Of a stretch of 23,612 nt of DNA, positions 5,904 to 14,264 are shown one piece after another. The notes under the pieces were generated by a model. The model had not been told where the DNA came from, searched no databases, and saw only the letters and a list, made by a program, of their open reading frames with translations. The position numbers and the translations under genes were made by a program. How positions within the stretch are numbered: position 1 is the first letter of the stretch; each line of letters opens with the position of its first letter. The DNA lies in assembly GCA_023391335.1 (NCBI GenBank), contig JAEWBG010000053.1, positions 1 through 23,612 of the forward strand. Direction: 5' to 3'. Source of the stretch: Pseudomonadota bacterium. GTDB taxonomy: Bacteria; Pseudomonadota; Gammaproteobacteria; Steroidobacterales; Steroidobacteraceae.

Positions 5904-8084
5904 ATGAAAAACCGTATGAGGGGCGCACTCCTCGCAACTTTGGTGTTCTCCGTGGGATCGCACGCTGCATTCGGAGCAGATCGACCTTGGATGAACACCT
6001 CGCTTTCGGCCGATGAGCGCGCCGATCTGGTCATTCGCGAAATGACGTTGGACGAGAAAGTCCAAATGGTTCATGGCACGGGCTGGGGTGTGCTGAAGCC
6101 GGGTTCTGAAATTCCTGCAGGATCGAATTTCGGTGCGGGTTATGTCGCGGGCATCGATCGCCTCGGAATTCCCGGAATCAATCTCGCTGACTCCGCCGTC
6201 GGCGTGCGCATGGCTGCTTATCAAAGCCGCTACGCAACCTTGCTGCCGTCCGTACTCGGCGCTGCCTCGAGCTGGAACACTGAGCTTGCGGAGTTGTACG
6301 GCCAAGTGATCGGCCGCGAGTTGCGCGATCAAGGCACCAATATGTCGATCGGCGGGGGCGTGAACCTCACGCGCGAGCCGCGCAATGGCCGCAATTTCGA
6401 ATACGCGGGCGAGGATCCGATTCTCGCGGGCACATTCGTCGGCCACTTGATCAAGGGCGTTCAGTCGCAGCAAGTGATGGGCGACATGAAGCACTACGCG
6501 TTCAACGATCAAGAGACGGGGCGCAACATCAACAACGTGATCATCGATGAGCGCACGATGCGCGAGACGGATTTGCTTGCCTTCCAGATTGCTCACGCAA
6601 TCGGTCAGCCGGCCGGCGTCATGTGCTCGTACAACAAAGTTAACGGCGACTACGCCTGCGAAAACGACTACTTGCTCAATCAAGTGCTGAAGGGCGACTT
6701 CGGCTTCAAAGGTTTTGTGCTGTCGGATTGGGGCGGCACGCATAGCACCGTGAAAGCCGTTAACAACGGCCTCGACATGGAACAAGCCGATTTCGACTAT
6801 CTCGGCGCGCCGCTGAAAGCAGCGGTGGAGAAGGGCGAGGTTTCGACCGCGCGCCTGAACGATATGGTTCATCGCATTCTGCGCAGCATGTTTGCCCATG
6901 GCGTGATCGATCATCCGCCGCAACGCAAAGTCGTCAATCCGTTCGAAGGCCGCGATGACGCACAGCGCATCGCTGAAGAGAGCATCGTGTTGTTGAAGAA
7001 CGAGAATGTGTTGCCGCTATCCAAGAGCGCGCATCGCATCGCGTTGATCGGCTCGCATGCAGACGTGGGTGTGTTGTCCGGCGGCGGATCGGCGCAGGTC
7101 GATGCACCGGGCGGCAACGCGATCAATCCATCGCAAGGCGCCTCGCCGTGGGGCAAGCCGGTGTACTTCCCCTCATCACCGTTGAAGCAAATTCACGCCG
7201 CCGCGCCGAACGCGAAGGTTGAATTCAATGCGGGCGATGATGCTGCCGCCGCCGCGAATTTCGCGCGCGATGCCGATGTGGCGATCGTATTCGTGAATCA
7301 ATACATGACGGAAGGTTGGGATTCGCCGACGTTGTCGCTGCCGGATCAGCAAGATGCATTGGTGAGCGCGGTGGCCGCAGCCAATCCGAACACGATCGTC
7401 GTGCTCGAGACCGGCGGACCGGTGTCGATGCCGTGGGTCGATCAAGTCAAGGGCGTGCTGGCTGCATGGTATCCAGGCATCGGCGGTGCTGAAGCCCTGA
7501 CGAACATCTTGTTCGGCGATGTGAATCCTTCGGGCCGGCTGCCGATCACGTTCGCGAAAACGGAAAACGATCTGCCCTCGCCAAAGATCCAAGGCCTGAA
7601 GCCGCGCTCGCAAAGCGAAGAGTTCGATCCGAAGAAGAAGCCAGAGCCGTTCGATGTGCGCTATCCGGAAGGCCTGCGCTATGGCTATCGCTGGTATGAG
7701 TCGACCGGTAAGCAACCGCTGTTCGCGTTCGGGCACGGTCTGTCGTACACGAAGTTCGAATACTCCCAGTTGCAGGCGAATGGCCGTGACGTGAAGTTCA
7801 CGCTGAAGAACGCGGGCGATCGCGCCGGCGCAGAAACGGCACAAATCTATGTGACGCTGCCGGCCAGCGCCGACGAACCATACAAGCGTTTGGTGGCGTG
7901 GCAGAAGGTGGAGCTACAACCGGGTGAGTCGAAGCAAGTCAGTGTGACGCTCGATCCCGCGTACTTGTCGGTGTTCAACACCAAGAAACATGGCTGGGAG
8001 TTGAAACCAGGCAGGTATCAGGTGCACGTCGGCGGTTCTGCTGCGAAGAGCGCTTTGGACGGCACGACGCAGATCAAGCACTAG
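5904..8084 (+). CDS. Secreted GH3 family beta-glucosidase/beta-glycosidase
   Basis: This is a 726-residue exo-acting glycoside hydrolase, probably releasing glucose or another sugar from beta-linked oligosaccharides. ATG 5904 is chosen because GAGG lies six bases before it and it gives a clean signal peptide, MKNRMRGALLATLVFSVGSHAAFG. The GH3 N-terminal TIM barrel contains VMCSYNKVNG and GFKGFVLSDWGG, with the nucleophile Asp275 in SDW. The second alpha/beta domain follows (ESIVLLKNENVLPL, LPITFAK). The C-terminus is a fibronectin-III-like domain (about 630-720) ending in ELKPGRYQVHVGGSA. Length and domain order are normal for the family. It is a single gene closed by a strong terminator. Substrate specificity within GH3 cannot be read from the sequence. 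Confidence 0.93.
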   Translation: MKNRMRGALLATLVFSVGSHAAFGADRPWMNTSLSADERADLVIREMTLDEKVQMVHGTGWGVLKPGSEIPAGSNFGAGYVAGIDRLGIPGINLADSAVGVRMAAYQSRYATLLPSVLGAASSWNTELAELYGQVIGRELRDQGTNMSIGGGVNLTREPRNGRNFEYAGEDPILAGTFVGHLIKGVQSQQVMGDMKHYAFNDQETGRNINNVIIDERTMRETDLLAFQIAHAIGQPAGVMCSYNKVNGDYACENDYLLNQVLKGDFGFKGFVLSDWGGTHSTVKAVNNGLDMEQADFDYLGAPLKAAVEKGEVSTARLNDMVHRILRSMFAHGVIDHPPQRKVVNPFEGRDDAQRIAEESIVLLKNENVLPLSKSAHRIALIGSHADVGVLSGGGSAQVDAPGGNAINPSQGASPWGKPVYFPSSPLKQIHAAAPNAKVEFNAGDDAAAAANFARDADVAIVFVNQYMTEGWDSPTLSLPDQQDALVSAVAAANPNTIVVLETGGPVSMPWVDQVKGVLAAWYPGIGGAEALTNILFGDVNPSGRLPITFAKTENDLPSPKIQGLKPRSQSEEFDPKKKPEPFDVRYPEGLRYGYRWYESTGKQPLFAFGHGLSYTKFEYSQLQANGRDVKFTLKNAGDRAGAETAQIYVTLPASADEPYKRLVAWQKVELQPGESKQVSVTLDPAYLSVFNTKKHGWELKPGRYQVHVGGSAAKSALDGTTQIKH

Positions 8085-8096
8085 CAATGAAAATGT

Positions 8097-8129
8097 GGAG
8101 AGCCCGATTGCATTTGGGCTCTCCTTTTT
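8097..8129 (+). terminator. Rho-independent terminator of the GH3 gene
   Basis: A perfect 9-bp stem, GGAGAGCCC (8097-8105) with GGGCTCTCC (8116-8124), and a 10-base loop are followed directly by TTTTT. It begins 12 bases after the GH3 stop. The minus-strand small gene ends at 8160 and faces it, but the A-run on the other side is broken, so it is mainly a plus-strand terminator. Confidence 0.88.
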
Positions 8130-8159
8130 CGCGGCCCGCGAAGAAGGCGGAGTTCCGAC

Positions 8160-8342
8160 TTACTCTTCTATCGGCTCATCCAACTTTGCCGCCTTCACGA
8201 TGTGTTCGCACACTGGCCAATGAAAGCAGCGCAGGCCCAGATCGATCGATTCGACGTAGACATTCGTGCATGAGCAGCGCCAGCCTTTGCCTGGCTCATA
8301 CGTGACCCGATTACCGTCGATCTCGAATTCTCGTTCAGACAC
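8160..8342 (-). CDS. 60-residue SWIM-zinc-finger-like small protein
   Basis: This small protein has a GTG start at 8342 preceded by GGAG at six bases. Cys23, Cys25, Cys45 and His47 form CSC-(19)-CEH, which fits the CxCx(n)CxH pattern of SWIM zinc fingers. The context WRCSC...CEHIVKA is typical of those domains. Cys39 is an extra cysteine. SWIM domains bind DNA or protein, usually inside larger proteins such as transposases or helicase partners. Here almost nothing else is present, so it is a stand-alone finger of unknown role. It is convergent with the GH3 gene and divergent from modA. It is short, but the motif, ribosome site and clean boundaries support a real gene. Confidence 0.75.
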   Translation of the reverse strand: MSEREFEIDGNRVTYEPGKGWRCSCTNVYVESIDLGLRCFHWPVCEHIVKAAKLDEPIEE

Positions 8343-8490
8343 GATCAGCTCCGCATCCCGTCGTCAACGCAGGTGAAGTGGCGAGCACGAGTATGGTAGC
8401 GCCCGCGCGGTGCCGAGGTCATAAGCAAAAGTCGATGGTCGGTTGCTGTCGCACAGCTGCTGGTCTTATCGTGACAGTCCTCTTCGTACG

Positions 8491-9270
8491 ATGAGAATAC
8501 TGATGAAGCCTCTGCGCGCAGTTTGGCTCGGATTGCTGATCGTGCTTTCCGCCAGTGCTGCACACGCACAGTCGCGAGACGTCATCGTCTTTGCGGCTGC
8601 TTCGCTCACCGATGTGCTCAATGAAATCGGCAGTGCCTACACCGCAGAAACTCACGTGCCGGTGAAGTTTTCGTTCGCTGCGAGCAGCACGCTTGCGCGG
8701 CAGATCGAGTCGGGTGCGCCGGCGCAAATCTTCTTTTCAGCCGATGTGGAATGGATGAACTTCCTCGAGTCCACGGATTTGATTGAGCGCAGCACGCGTC
8801 GCAATGTGGTGGGCAATCGCTTGGTGCTGATCGCGCCTATCGAGAGCAAGGTGGCTCTTCGCATCGGTCCACACATGCCGCTAGTGAAGGCGCTTGACGG
8901 CGGACGACTTGCCACGGGCGATCCGGACAGCGTTCCTGTCGGCCAGTATGCGCAGGCCGCGTTGTTGAACCTTGGGCTCTGGAACGAGGTCTCGACGCGA
9001 TTGGTTCGTGCCGAAAACGTGCGCAGCGCTCTTGCGTTCGTTGCCCGCGGAGAGGCGCCGCTCGGCATCGTGTACGAAACGGATGCGCGAATCGAAAAAC
9101 ACGTTCGGATCGTCGACGTGTTTCCGCAGGCGACTCATCCGGCGATCGTTTATCCAGCTGCTGCGGTGAAAGGCGCCGATGCGATGTCGCGGGCCTTTCT
9201 CTCTTTCCTGGAAGGAGAAAGGGCGCAGCTGCTCTTCAAGAAATACGGCTTTTCCTCGCCGAGACCGTGA
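8491..9270 (+). CDS. modA: Molybdate ABC transporter periplasmic binding protein ModA
   Basis: This 259-residue periplasmic protein captures molybdate (or tungstate) for uptake. From ATG 8491 it begins with a signal peptide ending SASAAHA before QSRDVIVFAAASLTDVL. ATG 8503 would shorten the peptide by four residues and is equally possible. Family segments are AASLTDVLNEIG, ASSTLARQIESGAPAQIFFSAD, GDPDSVPVGQYA and LGIVYETDA. These hold the serines and tyrosine that surround the oxyanion. ModB permease and ModC ATPase are expected next but absent. The following 223 bases are non-coding and then a sensor kinase begins. Either the other subunits are elsewhere or this copy serves another transporter. 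Confidence 0.92.
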   Translation: MRILMKPLRAVWLGLLIVLSASAAHAQSRDVIVFAAASLTDVLNEIGSAYTAETHVPVKFSFAASSTLARQIESGAPAQIFFSADVEWMNFLESTDLIERSTRRNVVGNRLVLIAPIESKVALRIGPHMPLVKALDGGRLATGDPDSVPVGQYAQAALLNLGLWNEVSTRLVRAENVRSALAFVARGEAPLGIVYETDARIEKHVRIVDVFPQATHPAIVYPAAAVKGADAMSRAFLSFLEGERAQLLFKKYGFSSPRP

Positions 9271-9381
9271 TTTCGCATTCGCAGTTTCTGTGTCATCGGT
9301 CCTTGCATTGACGTCTTCGCTTTTAGCCGGCGTGCGCCGCGTAAGGCTATTGCTGATGTGAGCTGACGTGAAAAGGCGAAT

Positions 9382-9408
9382 TCACATAATTGTGTGATTT
9401 CGCTCACG
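9382..9408. promoter_or_regulatory. Palindromic site with CRP/Clp-like half sites
   Basis: TGTGA-TTTCGC-TCACG at 9393-9408 matches the CRP pattern TGTGA-N6-TCACA at nine of ten half-site positions. It overlaps a second inverted repeat, TCACA-TAATTG-TGTGA, at 9382-9397. The site is about 85-100 bases before the kinase start. A CRP-family or other dimeric regulator is a reasonable guess, but no promoter can be firmly placed relative to it. The rest of 9271-9493 shows no gene. Confidence 0.4.
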
Positions 9409-9493
9409 AGCTGGATTGCTGCTACTTGCGAGCCAATGCACGCCCGCTCCGTTTGCTTAATGCAGACTGTCGTCGCAGTACGAGTAGTCCGCG

Positions 9494-12400
9494 TTGACAG
9501 CAGAAATCAACAACAGCGCTTCGCCATGGATCAAACGCTTCGCAGTGCCTCTGGTGTGGGCGGCGATCGGCTTGTTTGCGTTGGCGACTTTGGCAGTCAT
9601 GTGGCAAGGCGCAGCCCCCCTTTTCGGCCGCGCTGAGCGCATTACGATCAACGATCTCAAGCATCTGCGCAGTGGCGAGGCGGCGCAAATTCGGGGTGTC
9701 GTCACCTTCGCCGATCCCCAGACCCGCGTGGTGTTCCTTCAGGATGCGACAGCCGGACTCAGAATCGAGCTCGGCGCCGAATCCGCATTCCCAAAGGTCG
9801 CCGATGAAGTCCGCGTTGACGGCGTAGTGGTGGGCGAATCGGGTCAGTCCGACATGCAAGTCGGGCTCAGCGGCGTACATCTCAACAACATTCGGCTTGT
9901 CGTGACCGGACACGGCACGTTGCCGGACCCGCAGCAGTCCACCCTTTCCGAACAGTTTCTTAGCGGAGGACTCAAAGACTCCGCTCGTGTGCACACGGCC
10001 GGTACCGTGCGAGCCTTCAAACGTGCTGGCAACCAGCTCATCCTCGAGATTGCGGACGCTGGGCGGACGATGTTCGTCACGATCATCAACCCGCGCGACA
10101 TCGATCCCAATTCGCTCATTGACGCACGGGTCGCATTGAAAGGCACGCTGCAGCTCGGCTACGTGGAGCCGCCAAACTCTCGACCCGACGGCGACAACTC
10201 TCCAGCGCCGCATTTATGGACGCCGGACATCCGCGATCTTCAAGTATTGATTGCTCCGTCATCGCAGATCCCACTCGCGCCGTCGGTGTGGTCCTTGATC
10301 TCGGATCCTGAATGGAGCAACCGCGGCTACCGCGTGCGCATCCGCGGCATCTTGTCCAAAGAGCACGCTCGCAACGCGAACATCGTGCAGATCCAATCCG
10401 GTGGTGTGTTTATGCCGGTGGAGTGCGAATCGCCCGTCGACGTGCCTAACGGAACAGCGGTCGAAGTGGTGGGTTGGCCGAACCACACGCGGTTCACCAC
10501 GATCCTGCAGCGAGCGCACATCGCGGTGATCCCGCAGGAAGAGCTCTCATCGCCACCGCCCATTCGTCGCGAAAGAATCCTTGGCGATTTGGCCGATGTG
10601 CGCGCACTAGATAAGGAAGAAGCCGCACGGTGGGTGCCTGTCGATTTCGAAGGAGTGATCAGCGCCGTGCAAGTGCCGTATCAGTTCTTCTTCATACAGT
10701 CCGGCAAAGAAGGCATCTTCGTCGATGCATACGATCAGTCGGTGGCGCATTTGCAGGCGGGGCAGCGTGTTCGCATCCGCGCCTTCACCGCATCGGGAGA
10801 TTTCGCTCCCGTGCTCGCTCATCCTCGAGTGGACGTATTGGGCTTGGTTCCCATGCCGCCTGCGCAACCTGTCGATCCGGAAGAGGCGCTCACCGGCACA
10901 TACGATTCCAAGTGGGTCGAGATCGAAGGCCAGATGCGGCCGTTCGAATTCAACTCTCCCTATTGGCGTTTCAACATGGTCTCGCCTGCTGGCCTCATCA
11001 AGGGCACCTTGGTGAACGTTCAGGATCCATCGCAACTAGAGCAGTTAGTGGACGCTAAGGTGCGAGCACGCGGCGTGTTCACTACGATTGTGACGAACGA
11101 AGGCGTCCTGGTGGGTTATCGAATTTTGGTGAATTCGCCGAAGGACTTGCAGATCGTGCGTGCGCCAACTGTAGCCGCGAACATCGTCGTACGACCAATC
11201 GATCAGTTGTTAAAGTTCACCGCCAAAGCCGGCAGCCGGCGTTCGCGCGTCAGAGGCGTCGTCACGTTACGTACTCGCGGGCAACTCTACGTGCAGGATG
11301 CAACCGGCAGCGTTGTCGCCGAAGCGGACGATACGCGGGCGCGGCGTGGCGATCTGGTGGAAGTCGAGGGTTACCCGGCGCCGAGCGACTACGGCCCGGT
11401 GATGAGCGATGCGGCGATCAAAGTCCTCGCGCACGATCAGACCATCGAGCCCGTCACGGCCGAAGCAGATCAAATTCTCAGCGGCGCTTTCGACAACCGG
11501 CTGGTACGCATCAGCGGCAAGCTGTTGAGCAATATTCGCGGGTCGGCACAGCAGACCCTGACGCTACAGAACGCATACACCAACTTCAACGCGCAGCTCG
11601 ACGGAACCGATGGTTTACCGGATCTGGACGAAGGCTCCGTGATCGAGATCATCGGAGTGTGTTCGGTGCAGCGGCACCTCTTAACGCGCGACAACTCTGC
11701 GCTGCCGATTTCATTTCGCATCTTGCTGCGATCGCCCGATGAGGTTCGCGTTGTGAAGCAAGCATCGTGGTGGAATCTACGCCACGCCTGGAGCGTCCTT
11801 GCAGTGTTGCTCCTTGTCATCTGCATTGCGTTCCTGTGGGTGGTCGCTCTGCGCCGGCGCGTCAACAAGCAAACCTCTGCGCTCGAACACCAACGCTCGT
11901 TCTTGCGGGCAGTGCTGGACATGTGTCCGAACTTCATATTCGTCAAAGATCGTGACGGCCGATTCTCGTTGGTCAACCGAGCGTTTGCGCAAGCGTGGGG
12001 ACGCACGCCGGAAGAAATGCTCGGCAAGGACGATATCGAGGTAGGCATCGATCGCGAGCAGGCGGCCGCATATCGACGCGACGACGCCGAGATTCTCGCC
12101 AGCGGGCGCGAAAAGGTGGTCATCGAACCGCACACGGATTCGCAAGGGCGACAGCTGTGGATGCATACGTTCAAGCGCCCTTTACTCGATGAGAACGGCG
12201 AACCGACGCAAGTCGTCGGCGTTGCAAACGACATCACGTTGCATAAGCACGCCGAGGAAACGTTGCAGAAGGCGCGCGAAGCCGCCGAGGCAGCGAACCG
12301 GGCCAAGAGCGAATTCTTGGCGAATATGAGTCATGAGATTCGCACTCCGCTCAACGGCATCATCGGCATGACGGCGCTATGGATGGAGACGGAGATGACG

Positions 12401-13867
12401 CGCGAGCAGCGCGAGTATCTGGAAACCGTGCGCGTTTCCGCCGATGGGCTCTTGACCGTGATCAACGACGTGCTCGACTTCTCGAAGATAGAGGCGGGCA
12501 GGTTCGAAATCGATAGCGCCGAATTCAGTCTACGAGAGATTCTCGACTCCGCAGTCAAGACGCTCGCGCTGCGTGCGCATCAAAAGAACCTTGAGCTCGT
12601 GTGCGATGTCGCTCCCGACGTGCCGGAATACATGCGAGGCGATGCGAGCCGCTTGCGTCAGGTCGTGTTGAATCTCGCAGGCAACGCGATCAAATTCACT
12701 GCCCATGGCGAGGTCGTGATCCGCGTCGAATTGAAGGCTCAAGACAGTTTATCCACGACGCTACATTTCAGCGTACGCGACACCGGCATCGGCATCGATG
12801 CCAGTCGACAAAAGGCCATCTTCGATCCCTTCGTGCAGGCCGATACCTCCACGACGCGAATCTACGGCGGCACGGGATTGGGTCTGACGATTTCAAGCCG
12901 CCTCGTCACGATGATGGGCGGGAAGATCTGGCTAGACAGCGAGGTTGGCAAAGGCAGTACCTTCCATTTCACGGTCCAGATGCAGTGCGTGCATCATGCG
13001 ATGGCAAACGATCCTTCGGCGGTGTTGGCCGACGCGAAGATGCTGATCGTCGACGACAATGAAGCGGCGCGTTCGGCGCTCGATTCGTTGCTGCGTCGAT
13101 GGAAAATCAAAACGGTCTTGGCTGCGAATGCCGATGCTGCAATGGATGCGCTGACCGCTGCGGAGTTGGAAGACGAGCCGATTCAAATATCGCTCATCGA
13201 CATGGAGATGCCGAACGATGCAGGTCATGCGCTGATCGAAAGCATCCGCGCTCGCCCCGATATTTCGCAGATCATCGTCACGATGCTGAATTCCACCCGA
13301 CAAAGGGAAGAGGAAGCGCGCTGCAAAGCCATGGGTATTCACAGCTGTGTCGTCAAACCGCTGCGCATGGCGGACCTGCGCAATACCTTGGTCAATTTGG
13401 TGCAAGATGTGCAGGCCACGACCTTTACCCAGCGGCCCAAGCTCGTCACGCCGGCACCCGCACCCGCTTCCGGGCTTCATATCCTGCTTGCCGAGGACAA
13501 CTTGGTGAACCAGATGCTGATGGTGCGGTTGCTGCAGAAGCGCGGCCATCGCGTGACGGTTGCTGGAAACGGCAAACTCGCACTGGAGCAATTGCAGCGC
13601 GACAACTTCGATTTGATTTTGATGGACGTGCAGATGCCTGAAATGGACGGCTTGGCCGCGGCTCAAGAAATTCGTCGCCGCGAACAGCTGGGAGGACGAC
13701 ACATTCCCATCGTCGCACTCACCGCGCATGCGATGAGCGGCGATCGAGAACGCTGCCTTGCGGCGGGAATGGAAGGCTATTTGACGAAGCCCATCAACAC
13801 CAAAGAACTCGAAGACACGCTCAAGCTGTACTCGCAGAATGGGGTAGCGGATGCGGCGAATGGGTGA
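9494..13867 (+). CDS. Hybrid sensor histidine kinase with a large repetitive periplasmic sensor
   Basis: This protein has 1457 residues. The first membrane segment is at about 20-37 and the second at about 763-786. Between them lie roughly 720 periplasmic residues with about seven OB-fold-like repeats, recognised by cores such as AQIRGVVTFADP..VFLQDAT, VRIRGIL, VDFEGVIS..FFIQSG, RSRVRGVVTL..LYVQDAT and VRISGKL. A PAS domain (about 804-920) and a short coiled coil follow. HisKA has His947 in SHEIRT. The HATPase_c domain has NAIKFT, DTGIGI and GTGLGL. Receiver 1 (about 1180-1300) has Asp1236; the usual Thr/Ser after the fourth strand appears to be Asn in MLNS. Receiver 2 (about 1328-1450) has Asp1378. 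The start is uncertain: TTG 9494 follows an in-frame stop at 9485 and has no clear ribosome site. No Hpt domain or separate output regulator is nearby. Confidence 0.92.
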   Translation: MTAEINNSASPWIKRFAVPLVWAAIGLFALATLAVMWQGAAPLFGRAERITINDLKHLRSGEAAQIRGVVTFADPQTRVVFLQDATAGLRIELGAESAFPKVADEVRVDGVVVGESGQSDMQVGLSGVHLNNIRLVVTGHGTLPDPQQSTLSEQFLSGGLKDSARVHTAGTVRAFKRAGNQLILEIADAGRTMFVTIINPRDIDPNSLIDARVALKGTLQLGYVEPPNSRPDGDNSPAPHLWTPDIRDLQVLIAPSSQIPLAPSVWSLISDPEWSNRGYRVRIRGILSKEHARNANIVQIQSGGVFMPVECESPVDVPNGTAVEVVGWPNHTRFTTILQRAHIAVIPQEELSSPPPIRRERILGDLADVRALDKEEAARWVPVDFEGVISAVQVPYQFFFIQSGKEGIFVDAYDQSVAHLQAGQRVRIRAFTASGDFAPVLAHPRVDVLGLVPMPPAQPVDPEEALTGTYDSKWVEIEGQMRPFEFNSPYWRFNMVSPAGLIKGTLVNVQDPSQLEQLVDAKVRARGVFTTIVTNEGVLVGYRILVNSPKDLQIVRAPTVAANIVVRPIDQLLKFTAKAGSRRSRVRGVVTLRTRGQLYVQDATGSVVAEADDTRARRGDLVEVEGYPAPSDYGPVMSDAAIKVLAHDQTIEPVTAEADQILSGAFDNRLVRISGKLLSNIRGSAQQTLTLQNAYTNFNAQLDGTDGLPDLDEGSVIEIIGVCSVQRHLLTRDNSALPISFRILLRSPDEVRVVKQASWWNLRHAWSVLAVLLLVICIAFLWVVALRRRVNKQTSALEHQRSFLRAVLDMCPNFIFVKDRDGRFSLVNRAFAQAWGRTPEEMLGKDDIEVGIDREQAAAYRRDDAEILASGREKVVIEPHTDSQGRQLWMHTFKRPLLDENGEPTQVVGVANDITLHKHAEETLQKAREAAEAANRAKSEFLANMSHEIRTPLNGIIGMTALWMETEMTREQREYLETVRVSADGLLTVINDVLDFSKIEAGRFEIDSAEFSLREILDSAVKTLALRAHQKNLELVCDVAPDVPEYMRGDASRLRQVVLNLAGNAIKFTAHGEVVIRVELKAQDSLSTTLHFSVRDTGIGIDASRQKAIFDPFVQADTSTTRIYGGTGLGLTISSRLVTMMGGKIWLDSEVGKGSTFHFTVQMQCVHHAMANDPSAVLADAKMLIVDDNEAARSALDSLLRRWKIKTVLAANADAAMDALTAAELEDEPIQISLIDMEMPNDAGHALIESIRARPDISQIIVTMLNSTRQREEEARCKAMGIHSCVVKPLRMADLRNTLVNLVQDVQATTFTQRPKLVTPAPAPASGLHILLAEDNLVNQMLMVRLLQKRGHRVTVAGNGKLALEQLQRDNFDLILMDVQMPEMDGLAAAQEIRRREQLGGRHIPIVALTAHAMSGDRERCLAAGMEGYLTKPINTKELEDTLKLYSQNGVADAANG

Positions 13868-13928
13868 GGTCGTGGTTCGGGGATCGTGGTTCGGGGATCG
13901 TGGTTCGTGGTTCGGGGAGCGGGGAACG
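13866..13928. repeat. Heptanucleotide repeat array 1
   Basis: From the kinase stop codon onward the sequence divides into nine consecutive 7-mers: GAGGTCG, TGGTTCG, GGGATCG, TGGTTCG, GGGATCG, TGGTTCG, TGGTTCG, GGGAGCG and GGGAACG. On the minus strand the main units read CGAACCA and CGATCCC. No protein coding is involved beyond the stop codon. Confidence 0.85.
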
Positions 13929-13938
13929 GAAGCAAGAA

Positions 13939-13993
13939 CACCTCTCCCCACGTCCCAGTGTGGGAGAGGTCGAGCGCAGCTCGGGAGAGGGGT
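13939..13993. repeat. Dispersed CTCTCCC-type inverted repeat element
   Basis: ACCTCTCCC (13940-13948) pairs with GGGAGAGGT (13962-13970). A second hairpin GAGC-GCA-GCTC occupies 13972-13982. A further GGGAGAGGGGTG (13983-13994) could pair with the first arm instead. This resembles interspersed CCCTCTCCC/GGGAGAGGG elements that I recall from xanthomonad-type genomes. It lies 70 bases after the kinase stop and could also slow or end transcription, but it has no T-run. Confidence 0.65.
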
Positions 13994-14010
13994 GCGAAAC
14001 AGCCGCTGAG

Positions 14011-14085
14011 ACAGGGAACAGGGAACGACCACACGTCGCTGAAACTCAGTCGTTCTGACCGCCAACAGTAAACCGTCAACCGTGA
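14011..14085. repeat. Heptanucleotide repeat arrays 2 and 3
   Basis: ACAGGGA occurs twice in tandem at 14011-14024. Four 7-mers of an ACCGNNA type (ACCGCCA, ACAGTAA, ACCGTCA, ACCGTGA) occupy 14058-14085. Both have the same 7-base period as the arrays at 13866 and 14265 but different unit sequences. Confidence 0.65.
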
Positions 14086-14090
14086 GGAAG

Positions 14091-14189
14091 AGGCAAGCGC
14101 TCGCGCGCAGGCAAGCCTTCGGCAAGGTAGCCGCGCAGAGAACAAAAAGAAGCGCGGCAGGCAAGCTGACATTTGTCAGCAGGCCAGAA
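14091..14189. repeat. Tandem mini-hairpin array C (GC-type stems)
   Basis: Four perfect hairpins: GCGC-TCGC-GCGC (14097-14108), GCC-TTC-GGC (14115-14123), a 7-bp stem GCCGCGC/GCGCGGC with a 15-nt A-rich loop (14130-14158), and GCTGAC-ATTT-GTCAGC (14165-14180). Linkers are 6 nt: AGGCAA, AAGGTA and AGGCAA. AGGCAA flanks the left side and AGGCCAGAA the right. The reverse complement TTCTGGCCT also begins the GC block in array B (and, on the minus strand, in array A), so it is a conserved boundary. Confidence 0.8.
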
Positions 14190-14264
14190 CAGTCGAGCCA
14201 TTCGGCACCCATGCTGCGGATGCTGGCGCCAACTGTAGACGCCCAACCGATCCGTGGTTCGATC

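Noticed and set aside
5192..6016. Plus-strand open frame of 274 residues from the glycosylase end into the GH3 signal peptide
   Set aside because: It is out of frame with both real genes and consists mainly of translated hairpin array.
5820..6923. Long minus-strand open frame opposite the GH3 gene (367 residues)
   Set aside because: It mirrors the codon pattern of a well-supported GH3 gene, and its protein is rich in Arg, His and Ala with no recognisable domain.
12932..14212. Long minus-strand open frame (426 residues) opposite the kinase end and through the repeat gap
   Set aside because: It overlaps the conserved receiver domains and continues through heptamer and hairpin repeats, so it is a compositional shadow.
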